Shown here: in pieces, positions 1 through 11,344 of the stretch
Position numbering within the stretch: position 1 is the stretch's first letter
Layout of the letters: each line of letters starts with the position of its first letter
Source of the DNA: Warburgia ugandensis
Taxonomy: Eukaryota; Streptophyta; Magnoliopsida; Canellales; Canellaceae
Direction of reading: 5' to 3'
NCBI GenBank assembly: GCA_035236585.1
Contig: CP141135.1
Span: forward strand, 4,498,001-4,562,000
DNA length: 64,000 nucleotides
Made by a program: the position numbers and the translations under genes
Notes under the pieces: model-generated
The model's database searches: none
What the model was told of the DNA's origin: nothing
What the model saw: the letters and a program-made list of their open reading frames with translations, nothing else

Positions 1-812
1 TTTTAGATGATTGTGAACTTACACAAATTCAAGTTTGCTCTGATATTATATTTGTTTACAATATCTTAGATTAGGTGAAATGATTGTGGAAAGAACAATA
101 GTGCAATTTAGCATAAAATTTTGACAAAAGGTTGTGAGATAAATGAAGAACTTTCATTATGTGTGATTGTGTTTAGTAATGTTTGTACAATTAAACTTTT
201 ATTAACTAAGGATTGTTTAATATATTTTCATTATACTATTGAAGGATCTGTATGTTAAATTTGAAGTTATGGAGGTAGGAAAGTAATTCTTACTGTATAA
301 AAATTTGTCATATCCTAATAATGTATTGGTTAAATAAGTACTTATGCTACAATGAATTTTGAGATTGTGACAAGACAGAGTCTCCAAATATATTTTATTG
401 TATAAATGAATGATTTATTAGGTGAACCCCATCGAATGTGTTAAATGTGAAAGTTAGAAAAACTGAGGAAACTCTTCAAAAATTTTGTTAGGAACGTTGA
501 TAGTAGGATTTTAGAAATGTCTTTAAAAAAAAATGGTCCCAAAAATCCGAGTTGTCCCACATTAAAATGAAAAAAAGAAAGAAAATCATAAACTGAAGCT
601 ACTCAATTAGGATCCCCAAAGTGAGACTATGATAGCACACGCTTGGATTAAATCAGACACGTGATGCGTTGAGAAGGAGCCTCACCTTGGGCTTAGGCTT
701 CTTTAAAGAGTGTCAATATATCACTGCTCAAAAGAGAAAGTCGCTGAACGAAGACTGGGCTGCTGGACGCATGGAAAAAAAGATTGATTGCATCTCTCTC
801 CTCTTGAGTGTG
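1..812. other. AT-rich intergenic sequence, nothing recognised
   Basis: AT-rich sequence with no open frame of recognisable family and no repeat that recurs elsewhere in the window. The short frame at the right-hand end runs into the SINE that follows and is not a gene. Confidence 0.5.
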
Positions 813-831
813 TTGAACTCTACATACAGGT

Positions 832-1010
832 CAAAGGGCAGCCCCAGTGTACGAAGCTCCCGCCTATGCAGGGTCTGGGGAAGGGGTGGGCCACAAGGGC
901 CCAACGTACACAGCCTTACCTTGCATTTGCAAGAGGCTGTTTCCATGCCTTGAATCCGTGACCTCAAGGTCACATGATGATAACTTTTACCATTGTTCCA
1001 AGGCTCCCAT
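832..1010 (-). mobile_element. Au SINE, minus strand, with long target-site duplication
   Basis: Read on the minus strand this starts with GGGAGCCTTGGAACAATGGT, continues through GACCTTGAGGTCACGGATTC and CCTCTTGCAAATGCAAGGTAAGG, and ends with the CTTCGTACACTGGGGCTGCCC tail in the order typical of the tRNA-derived Au SINE of flowering plants. It is flanked by an imperfect 19-bp direct repeat, TTGAACTCTACRTACARGT, at 813-831 and 1011-1029, which I read as the target-site duplication. It has no coding capacity. It would have depended on a LINE for movement. Confidence 0.85.
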
Positions 1011-1029
1011 TTGAACTCTACGTACAAGT

Positions 1030-1650
1030 ACACCTGCTAAAACTTGTCTCTCTTCAATGGGCTAATCTATAACTAACTTTAGAAGCCATTTTGCAAGCCT
1101 GCCAAATAGGGAGCACAATGTGGGTGCTTCTCTTTTCCAAATTTCCACTACATTTCATTCTTCCCTACCATAACTAACGTTCCTTAACCATTGGTATGCT
1201 TTTCCTTAATCCCAACTCCGACTTTGCACACTATACAGCAAAAAACGTATAAATGAGTATGTTAAAATTTGTAATGGAAGAGAAGGATACGAATGGGATT
1301 CAAACAAACTAGAAAGGACAAAATGGATATTGTGGAAATATCCAAACCATGACCAAGGTGGGATGGATGATCTTTAAAATGCCCACTCTTCCCTTCACAT
1401 TTTTCCATGAATCTCATCCATATCTTTTTTTTCTTCCTAATTATAATTTTGCCCTTAGTAAGCTTAAACATATTTGAACGTTATTGTGCTAGCTGATGCG
1501 ATTCATCCATTAGTAAAAGCATCACAAATTATCAGAAGGAACAAATGGCAGAAAACAGAGTATCGGAAACAAAAACAATCATATTCCCAATAGACAACGA
1601 GGAAGCGTCTTTTGAATAGGAGGGAATGGAGGATGAACTCTCTGTCTAAA
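1030..1650. other. Intergenic sequence, nothing recognised
   Basis: About 600 bases of AT-rich sequence with only short accidental frames. I see no conserved motif, and no copy elsewhere in the window. Confidence 0.4.
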
Positions 1651-1880
1651 ATGATAATCCTATCATGGAATGGGCAGAGGTCTGGGAAATTTGAACAAAA
1701 TCTCCCGACTCAAAAAGGTCATGCAGCGCCACAAATCTTAGATAATAACTAGTGCAAGAAACCAAAGCAGAAACATGATCTAGATTTGACCTTAAGAGAA
1801 TGAGTCTTCATCAAACTTTTGATTATCTTCATATTGATTCAATCGGGCTCTCGGGAGGAATCCTTCCTGCTAGTGTGGGA
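1651..1880 (+). pseudogene. LINE ORF2 endonuclease fragment
   Basis: This is a degenerate N-terminal piece of a plant L1-type LINE ORF2. Read in several frames on the plus strand it gives MIILSWNGRGL, then SRLKKVMQRHK, then LVQETKAET, then DSIGLSGGIL. That is the order of blocks in the apurinic endonuclease domain (start ILSWNxRGL, catalytic Glu in the QETK motif, then the GxSGGIL motif). Frameshifts and stops separate the blocks, so it cannot be functional. No reverse transcriptase follows in the next kilobase, so the element is truncated or broken up. The identification rests on motif order rather than alignment. Confidence 0.7.
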
Positions 1881-3289
1881 CATTAGCAAAATGCAGTTGG
1901 GTTGCACTTGCTGAATATAGGTACTTCGGAACAACACTTCTAATGAGGGATTCTTTCAAGCAATCTCGGAGATTCTAGAGGCCTTGAGGAGATTGCTTTA
2001 ACTTCTCGGAAGTCCAAGCCCCTTGGTGTAAGACAAGATGCCATGAATTTGCACAGATTCGTTTGGAGCATCCGTTGAGGATGGTTATATTTTCAGATTA
2101 GGTGCTATGGTTTGTCACGCACTTCTTTCAAGTATTCATACTCGATTATACTGTCTGTCTAACTATCCAAACATGACAGTGGACTATTTGTCAGTGCGAG
2201 TAATATGACTGAAGATTGAACCCACATTGGCCATTCAGATCTATAAGAGATTCCTATTTCTGGTTATAAGCATGGCTTTGTGGAGACATGTGCTTGTTTT
2301 TCCAACTTCATTACAATGGAAGATGCTATCAAGAAGCATGTATGTGGTGGTGACTTTGTGTTGCCAGATGAAATGTTAGTTAACAAACTGTAATTTGGTA
2401 CATCTAAGTACAGCTATACTTAAACAATATGATTATGCATGATTTTGGAGGAGTTTGCGGCCGCCTACATCCACCTTCCGAAGTATTGATGCCTGGTAGT
2501 TTACGTGAAAGTGTAAGCCTTAGTACCTCTATCTGCCTGCATAAGAAGGTAAGCTCTGCCTCAGCCAATTCCTTCTTATTCAGTAACAATCCTCTGATGA
2601 TACTAGGTGGTGAAATGTCTCTAGTTCGGAAACATAGCGCCACTGACCTGAATTCTATGAACAGAATGTCAACCGGCTCTGATCAGATTAGAGCATAAGC
2701 AAATAATGCCATCGGCTTCTGAGGATGGAATAAAGTAGATAAGAGAAGTCAAAGGAATTTAACTTTGGGGGATCAGTGGATTTCAATTTATTTCCTGTGA
2801 AATTTTGACCGAAATCTCGAGCTTAAAATCCTATTTAGGAATTTAATAAGTTATAACTCCAAAATCACATGCCTTCTCTTCTTGGTTGTATCTGAACATT
2901 CGACTACAATCTCAATCACTTTTCTGTATGAAACAAGTTGTCAAGTTTCTTTCTTCTTTCTAAGAAATTGCATGAGAGAATATGCACCACCACAAAGAGG
3001 CTGGCACTTTATTATTACAATGTTGATGCACATTAACTTTCGTAGTATTTGACATCAGTCAGTCCTTCTAATCTTCAAACTTGTTTAATTTTGTAAGTAT
3101 CTGATATATTAATAGATGTCTAAAGCCATACAAAGGTGGAAGGTGTGTGCACAAATTGGTCCGTAACGAAAAGGTGATGAAACATCAGTCTTCCCATAGG
3201 CAAAAGATCAGGGGATATCACTTTGAACTTGGCAAGCAAATGGGTAAAGGAGAGTAAACGAAGCAGGAAGTCTGGTGTTCGTAAACACT
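1881..3289. other. Unassigned stretch with possible exon remnants
   Basis: No recognised gene. Some stretches read like decayed exons on the plus strand: about 2279-2391 gives VETCACFSNFITMEDAIKKH, then a short run to a stop; 2429-2698 is an 89-residue open frame ending STGSDQIRA; and about 3148-3258 gives a basic frame with VHKLVRNEKVMKHQSSHRQK and then RGYHFELGKQMGKGE. The stretches do not join into one frame and I cannot assign them to a family. They could be a processed or truncated pseudogene or chance frames. Confidence 0.25.
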
Positions 3290-4506
3290 CGATTTGTGCC
3301 TCCAGCTGCACAGTTGAGGAGGTTGCCTCCTGCTGTGATATTATTCTCCACTTTCAGTTACATATATCCTACTCATTAATACTTTGGGTGAAAGGTTTTA
3401 TGGGTAAGTTGGGACCATGCATAATTAACTAGATTCTCAAAATATTGATGTTTGGTCCACATAAACTCAAAACGAAAAGGATTTTTTGGGTTGGGAACTT
3501 TCATTCCCAGTAAAAGTCCTCGAGCAACTTCCAGGAGATGGTGATTTTTCTATTCTACAACTCAGTATTGTTGAGGAGTACCAGAAGTCCATAGAAAGAT
3601 CATTGCTAACTGTCTGAAGTGAGAAGCAAAAATGTTCTGATAAAGATCATCAGGGTTATGATCCACCAACCTGCTAGTTCTTTTTATAAGGCACCCACCT
3701 GAGAATTTATCCTGGAAGCAGAAGAACTACTGAAACTCCGTGAAACCCACACAAGTTTCAATGCAAGTACTCATCTTTCTTTGGGTATCTTATTTTACCA
3801 ATATCAGTCTCTAGCTCATGCTTCCTGCCCCTATATGTGTAGGTATACAAAAGGAGATATGTTTCGGCTACATTAGTTAATCAAAAAGCTTAGACAAATG
3901 GGTATAAGGCTATGGTATGTTCTCATTGCTGATACTCCTTGGCTTGGTCGAAGGGAGGCATGTGTTAAGAAGGGAGTGCTCTCCTAAGCATCACACATTT
4001 ATGTCAATTTTAGCGCTTTCTTACACGAATTGAATTATAATTCAATAGGCGCTACAATGTGCATCGTATTAGCTTGTTGTAGCTTCTCCGTCGCGGCATC
4101 TTTATATTGCAAAGATATTTGATATGCGTCCCGAACTGTTATGAATCCTAATCTAATAGGATTCTCCTTGCTCTATCGTAATCAACCTTAATCTCGATCG
4201 ATCATTTGGTTTATGAATAAACTATTATGTTACGTGGCATGCAAAGTAGGCTCATCTATAGATTTTATGCTATACTTTGTTTTACTAGGCCTACATGTTG
4301 ATTTCATGCAAAGTGGGGTGACAAATCTTACATTGGGTGAGACCAAATACATTGATTTTTGTTTACATGGTATGCAAAAAGGGCCCATACATCGGTCTAT
4401 GTTATATTCTATCAATGCTGGCCTTCAAGTTTCACATTAACATGGCGCACATGCTCAATTTAATTTCAAAATATTCAAGTATTTATAATATTTTAATAAT
4501 ATTCTT

Positions 4507-4735
4507 GTGATGCCCTGGGTTTTAGATGCATTTTAAAGTAATTCTAATCAAAAGTTAGGATCCCTAGTTAAAAATTTACAGTTAAAATCTACTAAAAAAT
4601 AATCATTTCAAACGAAAAACATTTATTTCAAAAACTCAGGGGTTATACAACCCACAAACTACGGATATAATGCTGAAATGACCTTTTCATTTTTATCGAA
4701 AATCCGACTGAGTCTTCTCTGTATTTCAGACATCT
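4507..4735 (+). mobile_element. Truncated LTR fragment inside unit U1
   Basis: The sequence TGTGATGCCCTGGGTTTTAG near the start matches the terminal motif (TGTRACGNCCYRGG) of the long LTRs at 21,033 and 50,055. The equivalent place in the other units reads straight through without it. Only the first 230 bases or so remain, and no matching 3' end was found. Confidence 0.45.
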
Positions 4736-5559
4736 GCAAAAGTATGTATGGAATTTTCCTTTTTATGTTTCTTTCAAAAAAGTGGTTTTTTTGCCTAATT
4801 TAACACCATAATCATCATCATTATCAGACCTTATCCTGATTAGGGGTTGGTTCCCAATTTAAGACCAATTAATTCAAAATTTCTTATACTATTTTGGAGA
4901 GTTATATGTTTAATCTTGGGTGCACCTTAGAAAAAGTTCTGTTAATCTGTCTCCGAATCTTGTCTAACTTTCTATTTGAGCTGTTATATGTTTGGTAAGC
5001 ACGATTTGGGAGCATAATGAACATGGGCCATGTCGTTGTTGGTTTCATTTTTCAAGTGGATGGAAAATTTCTCATTCGAACAACTCTAACGTTTTGATTC
5101 TTGATGGATATAGATTGTTGCCTTCTAATTTGGTAATGATCTGGAATTCCTTCATGGGTTTTCAGAAAACTTACTGTTTGCATATAAATAGTCTAGCCAA
5201 TTAATCTTGTAATTTGATCGGTCAAAAGAGAATTTAGAGCTTTCTACCACCACTAGGAAGATTCAATTTCATGTGGAAAGAGGGTCATCAAAGAATCCTT
5301 ACCGATGATCAGCTGAAGAGGAAAGGATAGCATCTACCTAGGGTATTAGTTGTGCTTGAGATGGATCTGAGATGGCACGAGATGAGATGAGATGACCATA
5401 TCACCGTTTGTGGTGTTGAGATGAGTTGAGACGAACTCAGCTCACAGTTAAGCTGAATTTTCTGTCATTTTGAAGCGAAATTTGGATCATCCCACCCAAC
5501 TCAAGCCATTACAAATCAGATTTCATGTCATGGCAGTTCACGTAATCTCAAGCACCATT

Positions 5560-6290
5560 CACACCATGTATCCTTTGTGGTAAAGAAAAAGGCATAGATG
5601 ATTTGTTGCTTAAGTAACAGTGAGAATAGTTGGCACAAAGTCTTCAAATTGTTTCAAGTAGTTGGGTTCATCCTAATAGCATTGTTCAACTCATGGAAAT
5701 GTGGAGAATTACTAAAACATCTACCAGTTGGAAGATTTGGAGGGAACGAAACCAGAGAATCATCTCTCACAGAGAATAGCCTTTGGAAATCCATATTCTC
5801 ACGTTTCCTCTGGTGGATATCGGCACATAAAGATCTTGCACGTATCTCGGCCTCAGTTTTAAGGAGAGCGTGGTCTGTCTGTATCAATCGTAGCCTTCAA
5901 GACTAAAATCATTCAACAGTGGAAGCCTCCATCTCGGACATTTCCAAAACTAATTTTAACGGGTCATCCATTGCTAACCCAGGACCCTCTAACAATGGAG
6001 GGGCCATTATTGAAAGCTCAAGAAAGATCTCGGTTCAGATTGTAGGACCGATTGGCGAAGGTGACCTTACTTGGGCAGAGGTCCTGGCAACGGTCAAAGG
6101 AGTTAGTTAGGGCTTTTTCAGTGACTTTCAACCGTTGATCGTAGAAGGTAATCAAGAGAATATGACCAGAAGGATCTCTGGTGTCCCTAACCCACCATGG
6201 AGGTTTGCAAATGAATTGTCTGCAATCAGAAAACCAAGCTTCTGACTCCCTAGCAGGATAACGAGTTGGCAGATGCACTTCAAATCACTT
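5560..6290 (+). pseudogene. LINE ORF2 C-terminal (zinc knuckle to RNase H) remnant
   Basis: Read on the plus strand this has a piece resembling the tail of the LINE zinc-binding domain (VFKLFQVVGFILIALFNSW), then NETRESSLTENSLWKS, then an RNase H-like stretch: NFNGSSIANPGPSNNGGAII, later WAEVLATVKGV, QPLIVEGNQEN and PPWRFANELSAIR. In plant LINEs this stretch has the order xDGSSxGNPGPxGxGGxI, AExLAxxxGL, LIVExD, PWRFxxxxxEIR. The first catalytic Asp is Asn here, and frames are broken, so it is dead. The same piece is carried in other units at 11.35-12.06, 41.99-42.48 and 59.24-59.76 kb. Confidence 0.7.
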
Positions 6291-6452
6291 ACAACAATTG
6301 AGTTAGATTTGTTATTATGCTTAGTTGTCAAAATTTTTGAACTGGTTTGTATTATAACTCTCTCAGTCATCATGTAAGTATGACCCTCCATTAAAGTATC
6401 AAACATTTTGCAAAAAGTACATACGATGATCTTCGAATCACTTTCTTGTTGA

Positions 6453-8972
6453 GGGGGGGGGGGGGCTACCCATGATACCACTACTTACGTACCTGGTCCT
6501 ATACTACTCAAAGGCGGTGTCTAATCATCATCATCACAAAGTCAGAGGGCAGGTGGTCAACCTTACAACCCTCCTAGCATAATACCCACCAGGTAAAAGC
6601 ACCCGTCATAAAGCAGCAAAACATACTATAAATCATGAAAACTCTCAAGTGAAATAAACCTTAATAGGTTGAATCAAAATACATGATAAATTAAAAACCA
6701 TCACATGTGAAAATATGGATAATCGTATAATCAAATGTCATGCTATCAAAAGTGAAGTAATAAACATGACAGGGCGTAAAACGCATGCCTTAAGAATTTT
6801 AAGTGAGAAGTCATGATCATGAAATCAAGAAAAAATTCCGAATGCAAACACCTACCTCAAATGAAGAACCAATCATCTGTACATCTCAAGTCTCAATAAG
6901 ACTCCATTCTAGCTCAATCACCTCAATACTCACACCTGGATACACAACGCATCCAGTCATACTCATAATCCACTTTATTTAACCTAGATTCTTAATCACA
7001 CACCATTATGTTTTAGCATTTCATTACCTTGCGTTCAAGGCATTCCAAGAATTCCCAACCATTGAATCTCAAGGTAGAGCCAGCCTTAATTGGCTAATAA
7101 TTCAAATAATACTTAATCGAGCCCACTTATAATCATTTAGTCATTCTTTTTAATTATATCCTTTCATATTTCAAAACTACTGAGCTTAGATCACATCAAT
7201 CTTAGAAAATTTATTATTTAAATCAACTAACTGGGCATTATTATATGGATATCATGCTCGATCATATCTAATTGAAATTAAATCACTTCATCAAATGATT
7301 ATGACAGTAATCTTACCTTGAACAAGTCAATCTGAATAATATGCAGCGGTCTGCTGAGTCGGATCGTCCACAAATCGCTTCAATTGTGCCCGATCTCTTC
7401 AAAGATCAAAGATCCTCACCTGATTTCCCCAAATCACATAAAAACTTAGTAATTCTAATCAATTTATCTAAATAAGAACTTTGAACGGTTCGGATCATCA
7501 AATTGGATTCAATTTCATACCTGGATCTTTAGTTGATCTCAGCCATTGATCACGATTAGCTAAATCGTCTCCATAAATGCTCTAAATTCGAATTATCCTA
7601 TATGGATCTTAAACTATACTTCATGGGGATCACAATGTACTATTCGAATAAGAAAAATGAAGTCAGATCATCATAGATCAGACGATCTGACCGTTGATCA
7701 AATGTTTGGTTAAATCAACAGTTAGATCTTTCCTGATCGAAGAATGGGAAGATGAGTATCATTCTTCACGCTATCAGGATCACAGGGATACTCTCAGATC
7801 TCCAAGACTCTTCCTGGATTGACCAGAATCGTGGTTCAAAGCTCAAGGGTTCAACATAATCATTGGGTCAACTCAGTGTCTCTCCAAACGAGTTGGGGCG
7901 AGTTGACTCGACGAGTGGACTCGACCCTAACTTGTCAGATAAAAGGGAAAAATAGGGGAGGAGGATGGTGACCGACGGTGGGTTTCTATTCGATCATCGT
8001 CAGATCCTAACAGGGGAAAAAATAGAGAGGGGAGAGGAGAGACCAAGGCATGTTGCCCATTCCATGGCCAGGCCATGTCGATGGAGGGAAATGCAAGGCC
8101 GGATGGGGGAAAATATCAGATCGTGCAGCTGATCTATGCACAGGCAGTTTAGACTGGCTGCAGGGGAAGAGAAACCCGACGGAATGGGGCAAAGGGGTTT
8201 TTTGGTGCATGGCTCCTTGTGCTGCAACACGATCACAAGGAACCTAACAAGGGTTTACCCAAAAAATGGCAAGGAGAGGGGAGATGGTAGCTCGCCGGCA
8301 AGAACCCGATCTGTTTTTCTATTAACGCCGGAAAAAGGAAGGGAAATTGGGCGTCGGGGAAAAGAGAGCTCAGTTAAGGGATTGCGCGTCGGTGCCAGGG
8401 AGGGTGATCATGGGTCTCCGTGCATCATCGAAAAATGCCCAACAGAGGCCTGCGCCTGAGCTAGAGAGAGGGAGATTAGGTGGGAGAGGGGGGTTTGTAC
8501 ACATGTGCTGGCAAATCCTAGCAGCACAGGCCTGCGCTCTGTTGTCGTGTCTGCAGGGTTGTAGCGATGGGGAACGAGAAGATCAGAGATGGGAGGGTTT
8601 TTGGGTTATTGGATTTTTCGGTAATCCCCATCTTTTCTTTATGTTTCTGCTGTACACATGGGGAAGGGGGCATGCGACGCGTGGCTCAGTTGTACCGTCG
8701 CATGTGGCAAATCATTGGGGGTGTCAATATCAATTTTGATGGCTTTTAAATTAGTAAAACTTTTGAGTTTTTTCACCTCCATCTCCATTTCGTGCAAAAT
8801 TAGTGTAGTTCGAATAGTATTAACACGTACGTTCTAATTTTGATAATCCCAAATCCAAATTTCAAACCTATAAAGAGATTATTTTTTATAAAATTATATT
8901 CAATTTTCTTGTTCCCAGTAAAATTATAATTTTAAATTATGAAAAATGATCTAAAATTTTGAGTTGTTATAT
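6453..8972. mobile_element. LTR remnant at an inversion junction
   Basis: This 2.5-kb block starts with a run of 13 G and has no homology to the duplicated units. It resembles the long LTRs at 21.0 and 50.1 kb: the landmark CCCTCCTAGCATAATACCCA at about 6568 corresponds to CTCTCCTAGCATAGCATCCC at about 22.1 kb and to a similar stretch near 50.98 kb. A GC-richer purine-rich section (7.9-8.7 kb) is followed by AT-rich sequence, the same internal layout. Small overlapping frames at 8.0-8.75 kb have no family resemblance. I find no intact TG...CA ends. It sits exactly between a plus unit and an inverted unit. Confidence 0.5.
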
Positions 8973-9992
8973 AATCTAAAACCATTAATCTTAACGGTGT
9001 TTCCATAGACAAGCCTTGAACCAAAAGTCACGTACTTGGAAGTTCGTTGCTGCTAATTGCATACCGCCAATGATCCTAACATTCTTTCTATTAACCATTT
9101 TAAGTACTCAAAACAGCTCAAAAGATCTTGGACAGGACCATCCAAAGATTAACTGGTCTGCCAACATCATAGCCTATTGATCTTAGAACATCACGTGGGC
9201 AGTTGGCCCACATGGAGAGAAAGTCAAGTAGCTGTGAAATTACTACACAATTTCATCAAAGACTTAGACAGGGCACTGCTAGATGCCGCGGATCATCAAG
9301 AGTTTGTCGAGTTCATAGAGTATCTCTCTTGGGGAGCCTTCTGGACTGACGTTGCTTCATGTCAGTGAGATGGCCTTAATCATGTGGGTGGATTGGGTCA
9401 TGATTTTGAACCCATAGAAACATAGGCTGACAGCATCCAATTATGGCATATAGCCTATATTACACTATTCCAAACATGGCTTAGAATCATGAAAAGCTAA
9501 TACCATGCTTAGAAAAAAGGAGGCGTGTACTCCTATCCAGATTCTTACGGCTTTTAGATCATTAATAGGAATTAGAAGGTGATTCGTAGATTATTCTTTC
9601 TCTTGTAAAAGAGCGACGAATGATTAAAAAAAATTAGAAAATCAAGGCAACAATCTATATCCATTAAGAATGCCTACAAATGAGAGGGTCAGAGTGGTTT
9701 CACTGGGGAAGTTTTCTTCCCAAATGAAGAATGTGATCGCCACCATGACCATTATGCTAGTTAATTAGGCTTTGGAAGCTAGGAAAAAATAAAATAAAAT
9801 AAAATGGAAAAAGAAGAAGAAGAAGAAAGAAGAAAGAAGAAAAGGCTACAGTTATGGGTTGTGAATGTATGTCTAAAACAAATAAGTGGTCAAAGGTGGT
9901 GGCTGGCCGTAATGAAAGCTCCGGCCTCTAGTTGCGCAAATTTTCAAGATGCAGGGCCCATACAAGCAAACGTCAGATGTAGTACATGCTAA

Positions 9993-10033
9993 CACGTGTC
10001 TTCTTTTGGTAGGCTTAATTTCCCCATAAAAAG
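9993..10033 (+). promoter_or_regulatory. G-box and TATA box of proline-rich gene 1
   Basis: ACACGTGTC with a perfect CACGTG core lies at 9993-9998, and CATAAAAAG, a TATA-like element, at 10025-10033. The ATG is at 10071. Both elements are conserved in position in the paralogues. G-boxes bind bZIP and bHLH factors, and ACACGTGTC matches the ABRE type; actual regulation is inference. Confidence 0.6.
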
Positions 10034-10070
10034 GCAGCTCCCATGCAGTGTTTTATCACCAAAATCAAAC

Positions 10071-10358
10071 ATGGCATCCTTCTCACACTTGTTAGTGTTT
10101 CTCCTTGTAATCCTGGCCTTGGCCGTTGCCTCCGAAGCTGACGATGGCTTCATGGCAACTGTGAAGCCACCCACCCCCGGCCGCTGCATACCCCCGTACC
10201 GCTGCCCGCCTCCAGTATTTGAGAAGCCAGCCCCAGAGCACAAACCTCCATTTGAGAAGCCATCCTCATTGCACAAGCCTCCATTTAAGAAGCAACCAAA
10301 GTTCGGTCACCATCCCGGCCATCCTCCGGTGGAAGTTGATCAGGCCAACAAACCATGA
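10071..10358 (+). CDS. Small secreted proline-rich protein, copy 1
   Basis: This encodes a 95-residue protein without introns. Residues 1-23 (MASFSHLLVFLLVILALAVA then SEA) are a typical signal peptide, so export to the apoplast or wall is likely. The middle is Lys/Pro-rich, with HKPPFEKP and HKPPFKKQ repeats. Copy 1 alone has a CIPPYRC insertion that places Cys at about 39 and 45. The C-terminus reads PKFGHHPGHPPVEVDQANKP. The start was chosen at MASF, because an in-frame upstream Met at 9996 would put the TATA box inside the coding region. By composition it is a proline-rich wall protein; a secreted peptide precursor is an alternative. No family name is certain. Confidence 0.85.
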   Translation: MASFSHLLVFLLVILALAVASEADDGFMATVKPPTPGRCIPPYRCPPPVFEKPAPEHKPPFEKPSSLHKPPFKKQPKFGHHPGHPPVEVDQANKP

Positions 10359-10379
10359 GGCGACAGGCTACCATGTTGT

Positions 10380-10545
10380 CGTTAGCTAGTTGCTCAAGTT
10401 AATTAGCTACCCATGGGGTAGTGATGACACTGATGGAGTATTCTTCTTGTTATCTGGTTGCTTAAGTTAATAAGCTATCCACGGAGTATTATAAGCTATA
10501 CATGTAGTAAGTACACTAATGGAGTATGTTTGTAATTTCTGAGAA
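10380..10545 (+). repeat. About 70-bp repeat in the 3' flank of gene 1
   Basis: Two imperfect tandem copies of a block built on GTTGCTYAAGTTAATWAGCT, a CCATGGGGTAG or CCACGGAGTA segment, and CACTRATGGAGTAT. The same block follows every copy of the gene, in two or three copies. It probably lies in the 3' untranslated region. Confidence 0.6.
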
Positions 10546-10654
10546 ACCATGGGTATCTTTCTAAGCTCTTGGTAGAAATGTAAGCCCATGTTGGTCAGAC
10601 AATGATATTTACTGTGTTTCCTCTTCTTAATAATGTTCCATCATTCTGCAGGAA

Positions 10655-10682
10655 TGGAGAGAGAGAGTGTGTGTGCGTGTGT
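10655..10682 (+). repeat. GA/GT microsatellite 3' of gene 1
   Basis: Short GAGAGAGAGTGTGTGTGCGTGTG tract. It lies at the same place relative to the gene as the much longer CT/GA tracts at 43.4, 54.6 and 60.65 kb. Confidence 0.7.
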
Positions 10683-10861
10683 GGTCAATAAGTGGGATAC
10701 CTCCTCCGAACAGTACTGCCCTTGTTTTGATATTGAAGGATATTTGGATGTACGTACAAGGCTTTTGAACAAAGCACGTACGGACTTGTCCCCACGTGCC
10801 TGTAACATATCTTGATTTGATGTTCTTAATTGTACTAAATGAAGGGGTGACTTGCACAAAG

Positions 10862-11002
10862 AAAGAGTTGTTATCATGTGATCTTAAGGTCACAGGTTTA
10901 AGATATGAAAACAGCCTCTTGCAAGATATGAGGTAATGCTACATACTATTAACCTTTGTGGTCTGTCTTATGTGGAAGAGTTTCGTGCAACGAGGCTGCC
11001 CT
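10862..11002 (+). mobile_element. Au SINE, 5'-truncated, plus strand
   Basis: TGATCTTAAGGTCACAGGTT followed by ACAGCCTCTTGCAAGATATG and TTTCGTGCAACGAGGCTGCC gives the middle and 3' part of the SINE. The tRNA-like head is missing. It lies between the gene 1 microsatellite and the LINE piece in the inverted unit. Confidence 0.75.
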
Positions 11003-11344
11003 CGCTCCGATTTTAGGATTTAAGACTTGTAATTCTCCCTGATGACCTCATGAGTTTAACATTTCATTTGTGCAGCCACTAAGAGATTTCAAAGCCCGAA
11101 TGCCAAAAATTGAGATTTGAACATAATTTACTACTTTTGTACATCTTTCAATATGACTAAAAGCAAAGAGCCTCTACTTTTGAACGAAAGGTCCATTTTT
11201 TTATGACTTAACCCATTCATCTAATTTCTCCGATTCCAAGTATGAAGCTTTCTAAAAGATCTAACCCATTCATCTAAATAAGAATAATGACAAATGTAAC
11301 TGAATTTGTGCAAGTAATTCGAACTGCATCTGCTACCTCACTAT

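Larger units (their letters stand above)
3290..6452 (+). repeat. Duplicated unit U1 (plus orientation, gene lost)
   Basis: This stretch is an older, diverged copy of the unit seen at 39.9-42.5 kb and 57.5-59.85 kb. Shared landmarks in order are the block with CTTTCAGTTRCATATRTCCTACTC, the GCTTGTTGTAGCTTCTC block, the AGATTTTATGCTATAC block, the ATGAG-rich block around 5350-5440 and the LINE RNase H piece. The half that should carry the proline-rich gene is absent: homology stops at a run of 13 G (6453-6465) and LTR sequence follows. A fragment of LTR-like DNA also interrupts it at about 4507-4735. Confidence 0.7.

Noticed and set aside
8000..8749. Several 60-130-residue frames around 8.0-8.75 kb
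   Set aside because: They overlap on both strands in an LTR remnant and resemble no family.
9996..10070. Upstream in-frame Met of the proline-rich genes (MSSFGR or MPSFGR)
   Set aside because: The extension would translate through the TATA box and would bury the signal peptide. The MASF start is shared by all five genes.
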